From Flavobacterium lipolyticum (GTDB taxonomy: Bacteria > Bacteroidota > Bacteroidia > Flavobacteriales > Flavobacteriaceae), in the NCBI RefSeq assembly GCF_020905335.1, contig NZ_JAJJMN010000001.1, forward strand, positions 3,224,001-3,288,000: a stretch of DNA of 64,000 nucleotides, written 5' to 3'. Under the pieces are notes generated by a model, which ran no database searches, was not told the DNA's origin, and worked only from the letters and a program-made list of their open reading frames with translations. The position numbers were made by a program, and so were the translations under genes. Positions 28,801-40,100 of the stretch are shown here, piece by piece (the first letter of the stretch is position 1; every line of letters begins with the position of its first letter).

Positions 28801-31800
28801 GTGTCGAATTAAAAGAAATCAGTCGTGTGATTCAGGGGTATTCCGGAATTGTTCAGAGTGAGGTTCTGTTTAAAGAAGACGGTACAGGAACTAAACGTTT
28901 GGTGAGTTATCTGGTTGCCGAAGAAGGATTTTCAGAGTCTGATTTGAAATCGTATCTTTTAGGATTGGTTCCGGATTATATGGTTCCTCAGGTGTTTGTG
29001 GTTTTAGATCAGATGCCATTAACTTCAAACGGAAAGATCGACAGAAAAGCATTACCGGATCCTACTGTTACAGAAGGACGTGTGTATGTGGCACCAGAGA
29101 CAAAAACAGAGGAAGAATTGGTTGTTATTTGGCAAGATCTGCTAAATGTAGAACAGGTTGGGGTTACGGATGATTTCTTTGAATTGGGAGGTCATTCTTT
29201 ACTGGCTGTTCGTTTATTATCAGCTATTAAAACGACACTTAATGTGGCAATTAATATCACTGATATATTCGACCATACTAATATTGCAGCTTTAGCAGCT
29301 TTTATAGAAAGTCAGGACAATACCGTTGTACTCCCTTTGGTAACCAAACAAGACTTACCTGCCGATATTCCATTGTCATATGCTCAGGAGCGTTTATGGT
29401 TTATTGATAAATTAAAAGGAAGTGAGCATTACCATGTACCAGTATTATTAAACCTTAAAGGAGATCTTAATATAGACTTTCTTTCACAGGCACTAAAAAC
29501 AATTGTAGAACGCCATGAGGCATTGCGAACAGTGTTTGTAGAGAAAGAAGGTGTTGCTTATCAGGAACTGCAGTCTTCTGATCGTTGGGAGATGAGTGTT
29601 TTAACTTCTGTAACGGATTACAAATCATTCCTGGCAAATGAAGTAAACAAATCATTTGATTTATCAAAAGATTATATGCTTCGTGCTACAGTAATAAAAG
29701 TATCAGATGCAGAACATATTTTAGTACTGGTGCGTCATCATATTGCTACCGATGGATGGTCTTCTTCTGTTATTGTTAATGAGTTTAAAGAACTTTATGC
29801 TTCGTATGCGTCAGGAAGAGAAGCCGATTTACCGGTGCTTAGTTTTCAATATACAGATTATTCGGTTTGGCAGCGTTCTCAGGTATCCGGCGCTTATTTA
29901 GCAGAGAAACTAGAGTATTGGGAGTCAAAATTAGGTGGCGTAGCTCCTTCAGCACTACCTACTGATTATCTAAGACCTGCCGTTCCAAGCGGCCACGGTG
30001 ACTTTGTTAGTTTTAGGCTAGACAGCCAGCGTAGTGAAGCTTTAAAGGCTTATGCAAAAGAAGAAGGAGTAACCCTATTTATGTTATTGCTAAGCATTTA
30101 TAAAGTATTGTTATATCGTTACAGCGGACAGTCAGATATCTGTATCGGAACTACCGTTGCCAATCGTCCGCAGCAGGAATTAGAATCTATGATCGGGTTC
30201 TTCGTGAATACTTTGGCCCTTCGAAGCGATTTATCCGGAAACCCATCGTTTAATGAGGTGCTGAAATCGGTAAAACAAACCACTTTAGAAGCTTATGATC
30301 ATATCGCCGTTCCGTTCGAAAAAGTAGTAGATCGTGTGGAGAAGGCAAGAGATAAGAGCCGAAATTCTATCTTCCAGGTATTGTTTGTTTTAAACAACAA
30401 TCCGGATGCTAAGGTGGCCGATTTTAGTGACATTACTATTGAACCGATGGCAGTGGACTATAATATTTCGAAATTTGATTTAACCATTTTTGCTGAAGAC
30501 GGCCCTGAGGGAATCTTATTTTCATTCAACTATTCTACAGATCTTTTTAGCTCTTCTACGATATCAGGATTAAGATCACATTACGAGAACTTATTAACAG
30601 CTGTCTTAGAAAACGGAACCTCATCAATAGGTGATTTGACGATGTTAAGCACAGAAGAAGAGCAGGCATTGGTAGTAGACTGTAATACCCCTGATTATTT
30701 ATTATCAGGAGAAGGAACTGTATTGTCTCTTTTTGAGGCACAGGCAGCTAAAACCCCTGATGCTATTGCATTTGTTTATAATGATAGCCGTATGACGTAT
30801 AAAGAGCTGGATGAAGCCGCTACGAAATTAGCGTATTACTATCAGCAGACTTATGATCTGAAAGAAAATGATTTGATGGGGATCATGATGGATACTTCAA
30901 ACTGGTCTTTACTTGGAATCTTATCCATTTTAAAATCAGGAGCGGGTTATGTTCCAATTGATCTTTCTTTACCAAAAGAGCGTCAATTGTACATGGTACA
31001 GGAAGCCAATATAAAAGGTTTATTGATAGAATCCAGCAGTTTATTTGATGTAATTGACTTCTCAGTTCCGGTATTTTCTATTGATATTCAGTATGCCGAT
31101 ATCCAGGCACTTCCGCAGGATGTTACTTTTACATCATTGGCAACAGAGGATACTACAGCTTATGTCGTGTACACGTCAGGAACTACAGGTCAGCCAAAAG
31201 GAGTTCAGGTGAGTCATAAGAATTTGGTAGATTATTACGAAGGATTGGAAGCTAAGATTTCGATCAGTGCCAACAAAAGTTTCGGATTAATGTCTTCACT
31301 TTCTGCCGATTTAGGAAATACTGTATTGTACGGTTCTTTGTTAAGCGGAGGATGTCTGCACTTATTCAATAAAGAAACTTTAATGGATGGAGTGAAGCTA
31401 CAAGCATATTTTAAGGCTAACTCAATTGATTGTATCAAAATAGTACCAAGTCACTGGCAGGCTTTACGCATCGATACCGATTTGTTGCTGCCGGCACGTA
31501 CGATCATATTTGGAGGAGATGTACTTCCGGTATCCCATGTAAAAGAGATCGCAGCACAAGATCCAAATGTAACCATCGTGAACCACTACGGACCTACGGA
31601 GAGTACGATTGGAAAATTAGTGCACAAAGTAGATCCTGCTTTTGATTATGTAACTATTCCGATTGGGAAATTGTTCTCAGACAGTGAAGCTTATATTGTC
31701 AGCAGCGATATGTCGTTATGTCCAATTGGAGTTTCGGGAGAATTATTATTAGGAGGAGCAGGAATTTCAAAAGGATATTTGAATCGCGAAGATTTAACTC

Positions 31801-33926
31801 AGGAAAAATTTATCGCCAATCCATTTACAGCAGGTAAGAGCGCAGTTTTATACCGAACAGGAGACTTAGTTCGCAGAAATTCTTTAGGCGAGATTGAATT
31901 TTTAGGACGAGTAGACGATCAGGTTAAAATTCGTGGATATCGTGTCGAATTAAAAGAAATCAGTCGTGTGATTCAGGGGTATTCCGGAATTGTTCAGAGT
32001 GAGGTTCTGTTTAAAGAAGACGGTACAGGAACTAAACGTCTGGTGAGTTATCTGGTTGCCGAAGAAGGATTTTCAGAGTCTGATTTGAAATCGTATCTTT
32101 TAGGATTGGTTCCGGATTATATGGTTCCTCAGGTGTTTGTGGTTTTAGATCAGATGCCATTAACTTCAAACGGAAAGATCGACAGAAAAGCATTACCGGA
32201 TCCTACTGTTACAGAAGGGCGTGTATATGTAGCACCTGAAACCGAAACCGAAAAAGATTTGACTGCGATCTGGCAGGATTTACTCAAAGTAGAGCAAGTT
32301 GGTGTTACCGATAATTTCTTCGAACTGGGCGGTGATTCTATTATTGTCATTCAGGTAGTCAGCAGAGCAAAGAAAAAAGGATATGAAATTCAGGTGCAAG
32401 ACTTGTTTGATTACCAAACCATAGCAGATTTGGCTGTGGCTGTAGAGCAAAACAGTCAAAGTCAGAGCACAGCTGAACAAGGACTTTTAGAGGGTGAAGT
32501 GCCTTTGTCGCCAAGTCAACAGTGGTTTTTTGAGCAACACCAGGAAGCACTTTCACATTTCAATCAGGCCTTCCTTTTAAGTATAAGCAAAGAGGTGACC
32601 AAAGAAAAATTAGAACAAATCGTAAATCTAATTGCCAAACGTCATGATTCGCTTCGCTTTAGATATACCAAACAAAAAGAGGAATGGAAGCAGTTTTATG
32701 GGGAATTTACAAATGTCTTCCAAACTGAAACTTTTGAGGAAAGTAAAAACACTAGCGAAGCCATTACCGCAATTTGTGTAAAACATCAGGAATCTCTGGA
32801 TATTGAAAAAGGAGATATCGTACGATTTGTTTTGATTGAAACACCGGAGGCTGAGGTTAGCAACAGATTCTTTATGGTAGCTCATCACCTTGCTGTAGAT
32901 AGGGGTTCATGGAGGTTTATCATTGATAATTTCGAAACCTTATTAAAAGAAGAAACGATAAATGAAACGCTTTATTTGGCCAATAAAAACAATTCGTTCA
33001 GAGATTGGGTACATAAATTGAAAGATTTCGCAGAGACAGAAGAAATAGAATCGCAGTTATCATATTGGCAGCAAGTTAATAATAATTACACGCCGATTCC
33101 AACCGACTTTTCGACGAATAAACCAACACGAGCGACCAAGAAAACGCATGATGTAATACTGAATCAGGAATATACAGGCAGTTTATTGAAAGAAGTTAAT
33201 GAGGCGTACAATACTGAGATTAACGATTTAATGTTAAGTGCTTTACAAATGACTTTTGAAGAGGTATTCCAGATACAGCGACTGGCGTTGGGATTTGAAG
33301 AGTACGGAAGAGAAAATCTATTTTCGAACATTGATCTTTCGGGAACTACAGGTTGGTTTACCAATAAATACCCTGTGATTTTGTCCCGAGATGGAGTGAC
33401 AACAGAAGGCGATACGATCAAATCGGTAAAAGAAATATTGCGTAAAATTCCAACAAAAGGAATGGGGTATGGGTGTTTGCGTTATTTGCACTCTTCTGAG
33501 GAAACACGCAATTCGTTAAAAGACTGCCGATGGGATGTTGTATTTAATTATCTGGGGCAGATCGATAATGCAATCAACCCAAAAGGAATCTTCACAGCGG
33601 CCTCAGAATATTCCGGAGCCGACATCAGTCCTGCTGCAATACTAGAAGAAAAGTTTATCATAAAAGCAATTATTGTTAACAATGAGCTTAAAATTGCCTG
33701 GGACTATTCTACAGAGCATTATCGTCCTGAAACAGTCAAAAAACTGGCAGATCAATTTATAGTCAATTTAATTCAGTTAATCAAACACTGTATCCATAAA
33801 GAAGGCAGGGAAGTAACACCATCCGATTTTGGGTTAAGTGACGTATTGGATTTTAAAGAATTGGACGAGTTGTTTGAAACAGAATTGCATGAAAATGCTG
33901 AAAATGAAGTAGTCTTGAGATTTTAA
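22857..33926 (+). CDS. NRPS, three modules: dock-C-A(Ile)-PCP-C-A(Asp)-PCP-C-A(Asp)-PCP-E
   Basis: At 3689 residues, the largest protein here. TubC-like docking 1-57. Module 1: condensation from about 78 (HHIIGDGWS at 211), code D-G-F-F-L-G-V-T-F-K (Ile/Val), PCP Ser about 1067. Module 2: condensation from about 1123 (HHIATDGWS at 1247), code D-L-T-K-I-G-H-I-G-K (Asp), PCP Ser about 2114. Module 3: condensation from about 2170 (HHIATDGWS at 2294), the same Asp code, PCP Ser about 3161 in the GGDS context typical before epimerases. Epimerization domain about 3200-3660 with HHLAVDRGSW at 3343, then YGRE, TGWFT and NYLGQ motifs. The expected unit is Ile-Asp-D-Asp. Modules 2 and 3 are recent duplicates. 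The tail ends NEVVLRF, a probable docking motif. The next protein starts with a D-accepting C domain, as the epimerase predicts. Confidence 0.95.
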   Translation: MKDIKSIITGLFNKEVQIFLDDSKENLRVTGNTAALTAEDKNDISTNKDRLIALLKSSKNSSKFNFEVISSIPVSESYELSAGQRRLWTLSQFEGGSAVYNMPMHTTLKGSYDIDCFQKAITATIDRHEILRTIFKMEENGEVRQYVQPTVAVNFELSYVDFRNTVDTPASVSRYIREDSSVAFDLEKGPLFRVSLLQTDEETYVFYYNMHHIIGDGWSMNVLAKDVFAFYDSFVNNTAPALAPLAIQYKDYANWQAVQLETEKAGIDKAYWLERLSGDLPVLDLPSEGMRPAVKTHNGHHLKSFISKENTEDIKRFTEEKRGSIFISLLATLNVLLHKYTSNTNIIIGSPVAGRDHADLTDQIGFYVNTLALHNVVNPQESFAAFYNQIKEDTLTSFEHQMYPFDRLIEDLNSKRDISRNAIFDAMLTVQNSEASLADGVISIDDFDTIRDLGATMAKFDLQFTFTEAADHISFDIIYNSDVYETEMIKRLMTHYKQLLNVVFTNPNEEIKKIQYLTQEEQHQLLYDFNATNVLYPGDKTVVQLFQEQVAQRANATAVVFEDQKLTYQELDVLSNQFAHFLQSEYHIQAADMVGLELDRNEWFLVSMFGILKLGAVYVPINPEFASEKISFIKEDANCKVSINDSILQTFRQTANRYETSYEVENLQPDSAVYVMYTSGSTGVPKGVVIEQKSIVRLVKNTNYIDISENDRILGLSNFSFDGATFDIYMPLLNGGTLVIAAKDIFLDLDKFDALIESEKIDSFFLTTAFFNTLVDSKLNSLKKLKCILFGGEQVSVKHVAKFKELYPKVNLHHVYGPTENTTFSTYHEIKEVRKNQRTIPIGAPIANSTAYILDSHNALVPIGVSGEICVGGDGLAKEYLNQGVLTEEKFIAHPFIPGKLIYKTGDIGKWLPDGNIEFIGRKDNQVKIRGHRIELGEVENALLKQSEIEDALVLALENKNGEKEIVAYVVTSENYNVVTLRKALKEIISDYMIPSYFIQLESFPLNSNGKVDKKALPAVNSSDFVQQEYVAPVTKVEELLVEIWQDLLKIERVGVTDVFFELGGHSLLAVRLLSAIKNALNVSVTVSDIFNNSTISALASFIESKDNTAALPLVTKQELPADIPLSYAQERLWFIDKLKGSEHYHMPVLLNLKGDLKIDFLSQALKTIVERHETLRTFFVEKEGVAYQAVQSSDRWELNIVSGILDSKKFIAEEINQPFDLSKDYMLRATIIKVSDEEHILVLVRHHIATDGWSESLIVKEFKELYASYASGREADLPALSFQYTDYSVWQRSELSGDVLAKKLDYWEAKLGDVAPSALPTDYLRPAVQSNRGDFIGLKLDSDRSEALRTYAKEQGVTLFMLLSSIYKVLLYRYSGQSDICIGTTVANRPQQELESMIGFFVNTLALRSDLSGNPSFNELLKSVKQTTLEAYDHIAVPFEKVVDRVEKTRDKSRSSLFQVLFVLNNNPGAKVAEFSDITIEPMAMNYDIAKYDLTIFAEDGPEGISFSFNYCTDLFSSSTVSGLRSHYENLLTAVLENGTSSIGDLTMLNTEEERALVVDCNTPDYLLSGEGTVLSLFEAQAAKTPDAIAFVYNDSRMTYKELDEAATKLAYYYQQTYDLKENDLMGIMMDTSNWSLLGILSILKSGAGYVPIDLSLPKERQLYMVQEANIKGLLIESSSLFDVIDFSVPVFSIDIQYADIQALPQDVTFTSLATEDTTAYVVYTSGTTGQPKGVQVSHKNLVDYYEGLEAKISISANKSFGLMSSLSADLGNTVLYGSLLSGGCLHLFNKETLMDGVKLQAYFKANSIDCIKIVPSHWQALRIDTDLLLPARTIIFGGDVLPVSHVKEIAAQDPNVTIVNHYGPTESTIGKLVHKVDPAFDYVTIPVGKLFSDSEAYIVSSDMSLCPIGVSGELLLGGAGISKGYLNREDLTQEKFIANPFTAGKSAVLYRTGDLVRRNSLGEIEFLGRVDDQVKIRGYRVELKEISRVIQGYSGIVQSEVLFKEDGTGTKRLVSYLVAEEGFSESDLKSYLLGLVPDYMVPQVFVVLDQMPLTSNGKIDRKALPDPTVTEGRVYVAPETKTEEELVVIWQDLLNVEQVGVTDDFFELGGHSLLAVRLLSAIKTTLNVAINITDIFDHTNIAALAAFIESQDNTVVLPLVTKQDLPADIPLSYAQERLWFIDKLKGSEHYHVPVLLNLKGDLNIDFLSQALKTIVERHEALRTVFVEKEGVAYQELQSSDRWEMSVLTSVTDYKSFLANEVNKSFDLSKDYMLRATVIKVSDAEHILVLVRHHIATDGWSSSVIVNEFKELYASYASGREADLPVLSFQYTDYSVWQRSQVSGAYLAEKLEYWESKLGGVAPSALPTDYLRPAVPSGHGDFVSFRLDSQRSEALKAYAKEEGVTLFMLLLSIYKVLLYRYSGQSDICIGTTVANRPQQELESMIGFFVNTLALRSDLSGNPSFNEVLKSVKQTTLEAYDHIAVPFEKVVDRVEKARDKSRNSIFQVLFVLNNNPDAKVADFSDITIEPMAVDYNISKFDLTIFAEDGPEGILFSFNYSTDLFSSSTISGLRSHYENLLTAVLENGTSSIGDLTMLSTEEEQALVVDCNTPDYLLSGEGTVLSLFEAQAAKTPDAIAFVYNDSRMTYKELDEAATKLAYYYQQTYDLKENDLMGIMMDTSNWSLLGILSILKSGAGYVPIDLSLPKERQLYMVQEANIKGLLIESSSLFDVIDFSVPVFSIDIQYADIQALPQDVTFTSLATEDTTAYVVYTSGTTGQPKGVQVSHKNLVDYYEGLEAKISISANKSFGLMSSLSADLGNTVLYGSLLSGGCLHLFNKETLMDGVKLQAYFKANSIDCIKIVPSHWQALRIDTDLLLPARTIIFGGDVLPVSHVKEIAAQDPNVTIVNHYGPTESTIGKLVHKVDPAFDYVTIPIGKLFSDSEAYIVSSDMSLCPIGVSGELLLGGAGISKGYLNREDLTQEKFIANPFTAGKSAVLYRTGDLVRRNSLGEIEFLGRVDDQVKIRGYRVELKEISRVIQGYSGIVQSEVLFKEDGTGTKRLVSYLVAEEGFSESDLKSYLLGLVPDYMVPQVFVVLDQMPLTSNGKIDRKALPDPTVTEGRVYVAPETETEKDLTAIWQDLLKVEQVGVTDNFFELGGDSIIVIQVVSRAKKKGYEIQVQDLFDYQTIADLAVAVEQNSQSQSTAEQGLLEGEVPLSPSQQWFFEQHQEALSHFNQAFLLSISKEVTKEKLEQIVNLIAKRHDSLRFRYTKQKEEWKQFYGEFTNVFQTETFEESKNTSEAITAICVKHQESLDIEKGDIVRFVLIETPEAEVSNRFFMVAHHLAVDRGSWRFIIDNFETLLKEETINETLYLANKNNSFRDWVHKLKDFAETEEIESQLSYWQQVNNNYTPIPTDFSTNKPTRATKKTHDVILNQEYTGSLLKEVNEAYNTEINDLMLSALQMTFEEVFQIQRLALGFEEYGRENLFSNIDLSGTTGWFTNKYPVILSRDGVTTEGDTIKSVKEILRKIPTKGMGYGCLRYLHSSEETRNSLKDCRWDVVFNYLGQIDNAINPKGIFTAASEYSGADISPAAILEEKFIIKAIIVNNELKIAWDYSTEHYRPETVKKLADQFIVNLIQLIKHCIHKEGREVTPSDFGLSDVLDFKELDELFETELHENAENEVVLRF
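27408..29078 (+). repeat. Asp-module A domain, copy 1
   Basis: Almost identical at DNA level to 30549-32219, at a constant 3141-bp offset with no indels seen. The upstream C domains are also alike but clearly more diverged, so the A domain has been homogenised or the duplication is very young. Such long identity is prone to recombination and misassembly. Confidence 0.9.
30549..32219 (+). repeat. Asp-module A domain, copy 2
   Basis: Partner of 27408-29078. The 3141-bp period corresponds to one complete 1047-residue C-A-PCP module. Confidence 0.9.
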
Positions 33927-33961
33927 AACCGATCTGGCCTTAGAATCCCTGTTGTTAATTT

Positions 33962-34015
33962 TATAGCACTGTATCAGTTTGATAAATTGTAAAAAACTCC
34001 TGATACAGTTCTATA
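33962..34015 (+). promoter_or_regulatory. Long inverted repeat between two NRPS genes
   Basis: TATAGCACTGTATCAG (33962-33977) pairs with CTGATACAGTTCTATA (34000-34015) with one mismatch, around a 22-nt loop. There is no T-run after it, so it is not a classical terminator. It may be an RNA-processing or stability element within the operon. The rest of the 209-bp gap shows nothing I recognise. Confidence 0.5.
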
Positions 34016-34135
34016 ACTTTCAAATACTTACACACAAACAAGTATTACGGTATCTAATTTATAACCAAAGCAAAAAAGTACATCATCAATTGGAGGGAGT
34101 GAATTCACCACCGCCGGAAAAGATATTTTAAAATT

Positions 34136-37100
34136 ATGGAAAAGTTTATTCAAGAATTAAAAGAACTCGATTTATACCTTAAAATCAATGGTAAAGATCT
34201 GCTGCTTGTAGGCAAAGAGGGCAACTTAACGGCTTCTGACCTGGAAAAAGTGAATCGTCATGGTAACATCATTTCTTTTATAAAAGACAATAAAAAAGAG
34301 CTGTTCGACTTTTTAAATAAAAACAGTTTTAAACTTCAAAGAGAGAACGTAGCTTCAATTTATGAACTCTGTCCTGCACAGGAAGGAATTCTTTTTCATA
34401 GTTTATACTTATCTAGTATGGGTGAGGAAGATTATGCGACCAATCTGACCCAAAATTCAATGGAATTCACCTCAGAAATTAATGTAGAAATCTTTAAAAA
34501 AGCCTGGCAAAACGTCATTGAAAATCACACTACACTTAGAACAGGTTTTATTACCGATGCAGTAAAAATACCTGTCCAGTTTGTAAACAAAAAAGTAGAA
34601 GTCCCTTTTCTGTTTTTTGATTACAGCCAATTTTCTCAGGAAGAGGCAAATGAAAAATTTGAGGCATATCGTATCAATGACGCTAAAGATGGATTTTCTT
34701 TTACAAACCCTCCTTTGATGCGCATTACTTTGATAAAATTTAATGAAGCCCGATATACAATGATCTGGACAAGGCATCATATTTTATTAGACGGCTGGTC
34801 CACTCAAATTTTACTTAAAGAACTTTTAACGTTTTATACTCAAATTGTAAAAGGTATAGAGCCTGTAGTCCAAAAGGAAGATCTTTTTGAAGATCACATA
34901 AAATACCTTAAATCGATTGATTCTTATAAAGAAAGAGCTTTTTGGAAAGAGTATTTTAACGGGTTTGAACAGTCCTCCCTAATGCCTTTTACTTCGGAAT
35001 TGTTGGAAAGAAATAAAGGAAAAGGAGCGTACAGTAGAGAAAAACTTGTTTTAGATAAAGAGTACACTCAAAAAGTAGTTGCGCTTTCAAAATCATTTCA
35101 GGTAACCACCAATACACTAATGCAGGGGGTTTGGGCAATCGTTTTGTCAAAATACACCAATCTGCAAGACATTATTTTTGGCGTAACAGTTTCAGGGCGT
35201 CCGGCTGATTTGGACTATGATAATAAGTTGGGGCTTTTTATCAACACGCTTCCGTTGCGTTGTAAACTGGAAAACGATGAAAATATTGGCGATTTTTTTC
35301 GAAGAATACAGCAGGAAAACGCAGCGATAAGAAATTTTCAGCATACAGCCATCAACACCATTAAAGAACTCAATTCGATCAAAGAAGAACTATTCGATTC
35401 ATTATGGGTCTTTAACAATTTCCCGGTTACCGAACAATCAGACGCTGAAAGTAAAGAGTTAAGCGTTGAGGATCAGAGTTCTAATGGTAATACAAATTAT
35501 TTAATAACTATTCACCTTGTTTTAAAAGAGACACTTGGCATGTTCTTTTCCTACAATAGTGATTTGATAGAGGAACAGTACATAAAAATGATGTGCACCC
35601 ACATCAAAACTTTATTAGATCAGCTGTTGGAAGGAAAAAGCACCATTTCATCTCTAAATATTCTTTCGGCAAAGGAGCAGACGATATTATTAAACGACTT
35701 TAACGATACGGCTGTAGAATATCCTAGAGACGTGACATTGGTAGATGTTTTTGAAAAACAAGTTGCAAAAACTCCAAATGCAACCGCTTTAGTTTTTGAG
35801 GGACAAAAAATGACGTATTCAGAGCTCAATTTCAAGGCTAATCAATTAGCCAATTATTTAATCGAAAAAGGGGTGCAGCCTGACACCTTGGTGGGCATTT
35901 GTATCGATCGATCTTTTGAAATGTTAATCGGAATACTAGGAATTTTAAAATCAGGAGGAGCTTATGTGCCAATAGATCCCGAATATCCGGAAAGTCGTGT
36001 TGATTATATTCTGGAAGATACTCATACACCTTTAGTGCTGGTTGGAAATTCTACTGAAGCATTAATCGAGCAGTTCAAAGGTAAATCAGTTGTAAATCTG
36101 GAGCAATGGGACTCCTTATTTGCAGGCTATTCCGGAGAAAATACAGCGACCAAACTGACGCCGTCAAATTTAGCTTATGTTATCTACACTTCAGGCTCCA
36201 CCGGACAGCCTAAAGGGGTTATGAACGAACATTTGGGAGTGGTAAACAGATTGTTCTGGGCAAGAGATTATTATAAGCTGAACGAGAATGATGTTTTAAT
36301 ACAAAAAACTACTTTCAGTTTTGATGTTTCCGTTTGGGAATTGTTGCTGCCTTTGCAAGTAGGATGTCAGTTAATAATTGCAAAACCGGGAGGACACAAA
36401 GACAGCGATTATTTAATTCAGTTAATCAAAGAATATCATGTAAGCATGATACATTTCGTTCCGTCTATGTTAAGCATGTTTTTGCTTGATATAGACGCGG
36501 AAGCCGCTATCGATTTAAAAAATGTAGTTTGCAGTGGAGAGGCATTAAAAACCAGCCAGGTAATAGAATTTCAAAAGAAACTGCCTACTACGTGTTTAAG
36601 TAATTTATACGGTCCAACTGAGGCCGCAATTGATGTGACGAGCTGGATAGCCCCGTCAGGATTTAAAAACAATGATAATGTAGTAATCGGAAAACCTGTA
36701 GCAAACACGCAAATCATTATTGTAGATCAGGAGATGAAATTAGTTCCTGTAGGCGTAATAGGGGAATTGTGCATTGGCGGAGTTCAGGTAGCAAGAGGTT
36801 ATTTGAATCGTCCTGACCTTAACGAAGATAAATTTATCGCCAACCCATTCCATTCTGGAAGGTTGTATAAAACAGGAGATAAAGCAAGATGGCTGGCAGA
36901 CGGAAGTATAGAATACATTGGACGATCGGACGCACAGGTTAAAATTAGAGGTTATCGAATAGAATTGGGAGAAATAGAACATCAGTTACAAGAAATAGAA
37001 GGTATAGTAAAAGCCGTCGTACTGGTTAATGAAACGGAAGCCGGTGACAAGCAGCTAATAGCCTATGTAGTATCTCAAAAAAAGCAGGAAGCAACAAGCA

Positions 37101-40100
37101 TAAAAGAGTATTTGTACGATAAGCTTCCCGAATATATGGTACCAGCGCAAATACTTCAGATCGAAAAAATTCCAATAACAAATAATGGAAAACTAGACAA
37201 AAAAGCCTTAAAATTTTTAAATACCGAAGATGTTGTACCACAAGATATTTTTGTTGCACCAAAAAGTGAAACAGAAGAAAAAGTACAGAAAATTTGGAAA
37301 AAAGTATTGGAAATTGAAACAATCGGAGTACACGACAACTTCTTTAGAATTGGAGGACACAGCCTGCATTTGATGCGACTCGTTAACGAATTTAATAAAG
37401 TATTCAACATTAGGCTGGGCTTAAAACAATTGTATAAAAACCCGACCATAGAAACTCAAGCATTATTAATTGCATCATCACAATTTTCTGCTTTTACAAG
37501 TATTCCTAAAATTGCAGAACGCGAAGCATATCCGGTATCCGACGCTCAAAAAAGATTGTGGCTGTTAAGTCAGTTTCCGGAAGGTTCTGTGGCATACAAT
37601 ATGCCTGCACAGGTTACTTTGAAAGGAAAACATAATATAGATGACATCGAAAAAGCCATTAATTTGGTGATCGAGCGACACGAAATATTGCGTACCGTTT
37701 TTAAAGTTCATTCTAATGGAGAAGTTTTACAGCATATCTTAAGCCCGAAAGAGTTGGGATTCAAAGTAGATTTTCAAACCCTTAGTACAGTTGAAGCAAC
37801 AGCTTATATAAAACAAGATTCTTTTAAAGTATATGATCTGGAGAAAGGCCCGTTGTTAAGAGTAAGTGTACTCCAGACGGAAGACGAAATATATGTTTTG
37901 TATTTTAATATGCATCATATTATCAGCGATGGATGGTCGATGAACGTTTTGAAAAAAGACTTTTTGTTCTATTATGAAAGTATCCGAAACAAGCGCAATG
38001 ATACTTTGCCGGCTTTAAGAATTCAGTACAAAGATTATGCAAACTGGCAGTTAGAAGCTTTAGAGCGTACTACAGACCATGCAGACAAAATATTTTGGAT
38101 GAATAAACTCCAGGGGGAGTTGCCTGTTTTGGATTTGCCTTCTTCAAAAGTCAGACCTAACAAAAAGAGCTATAACGGAACAAAGTTACTGGCACATCTG
38201 GGAGAAAAAGAAGTAAAGCAGATTAAAGCTTATACACAAACGAATGGCGGTAGTTTGTTTACCTTTTTACTGACGACCTGGAATATTATGTTGTACAATT
38301 ATACCGCAACCGGGGATATTGTTATGGGAACTCCAATTGCAGGACGAAATCATTCCGATTTATCAGATCAGATAGGCTTTTTTGTAAATACTCTGGCATT
38401 GAGGAATCAGATACAGCCTGATTATAGTTTCGACCGATTTTATAAAGAAGTAACCGAGTCAACTCTTCTGGCATTCGAACATCAAAACTACCCTTTCGAT
38501 CGTTTGGTTGAAGACCTGAAAGTTAAAAAGAACAGCAGCAGAAGCGTTGTATTTGATATCATGCTGATTTTGCAAAACGCACAGCAGTCGAGAGAAGATA
38601 GTACCAGCATCAATGCTTCTAATATAGATCGTATTTTGAATTTGGGGCAGACTATAACAAAATTTGACCTGGATATCAATTGTAAAGAATTTAACAGCTA
38701 CCTGTCTTATGAAATCTCATTCAACAATGATGTTTACGACACAGAGATGATCTCTGATTTGATGGGGCATTACAAACAATTGGTAAAAAACATCTTAAAG
38801 TCTTCAAAATTGGCACTTGCTTCTATTTCTTATTTATCAGAAGAAGAAGAAACAGAATTGCTTTATACGTATAATGATACTAAAGCCGAGTATCCGTCTG
38901 GAGAAACCGTATTGGATTTATTCAACAGTCAGGTCCAAAGGAGACCGGAAGCCATTGCTGTAATTGCTAATAATGAGCGTTTGACTTATAAAGAGTTAGC
39001 CGAAAAATCAACGCAGTTTGCTTTACATCTGATGAGTTGCGGCGTAGAAAGAGACACCCTCGTACCGATTTGTATGGACAGGTCTGTAGAAGTAATCATT
39101 GGTTTATTAGGAATACTAAAAGCAGGTGGAGCTTACGTTCCTATCGATCCTAACTACCCTAAAAAACGAATCGATTTTATTATAGAAGACACCAACGCAA
39201 AAATAATAGTTACGAAAAAGAAATTCTCCTCATTATTCCATGCTTTTGAAACCGAAAAGAGTGTAATATACCTGGATGTTTTATTACCTGAAATTCAGGA
39301 GGTATCGACTGCTGATTTTGCGAATAAAATCAGTCCGGAACAATTGATTAATGTCATCTATACTTCCGGAACTACAGGTCAGCCAAAAGGAGTTATGATT
39401 GAGCACAAGTCCATTCTTAACCATGCCAGATGGAGTATCAAAAACTATAAATTTTCTGAGGGGGATAATGTCGCTAAGTACTTAAATTTTGCTTTCGATG
39501 CTTCGGCAGAAGAAATTTACCCGACACTTTTATCCGGAGCCACATTAAACTTTATTCCTGAAGATTGTTTGACCAATATTCCCCGCTTAAATGAATATTT
39601 GATCGACAACAATATGTCGGTACTGGTTCTTCCTTCCGTAATGTTACAGGAATTTACCAAATGCAAAAACACTACTCTAAGAATGCTGATCGTTGGAGGT
39701 GAAAAAATTGAAGATGCGAACAAAAATAATTTTGAGGTTTTCAATCATTATGGACCTACGGAAACTACCGTAACCTGTCTTAGTTATCAGCTCAAAAAGC
39801 AGAACAAAAATATTTTTGCTCCTATTGGAAATCCGATAGACAACGCCTCTGTCATCATTTTAGATACAAATGGCAAATTGGTTCCAAAAGGGATGATAGG
39901 GGAATTGCACATCGGAGGAGTCGGACTATCGAGAGGCTATTTAAACAACCCAATTTTAACCAATGAAAAATTCGTTACCAATCCTTACAACAGTAATGAA
40001 AAATTATACAAATCAGGAGATTTAGCAAGAAGATTGCCAGATGGTAAAATAGAGTTTATTGGCAGAAAGGATGAACAGGTAAAAATCAGAGGATACCGAA

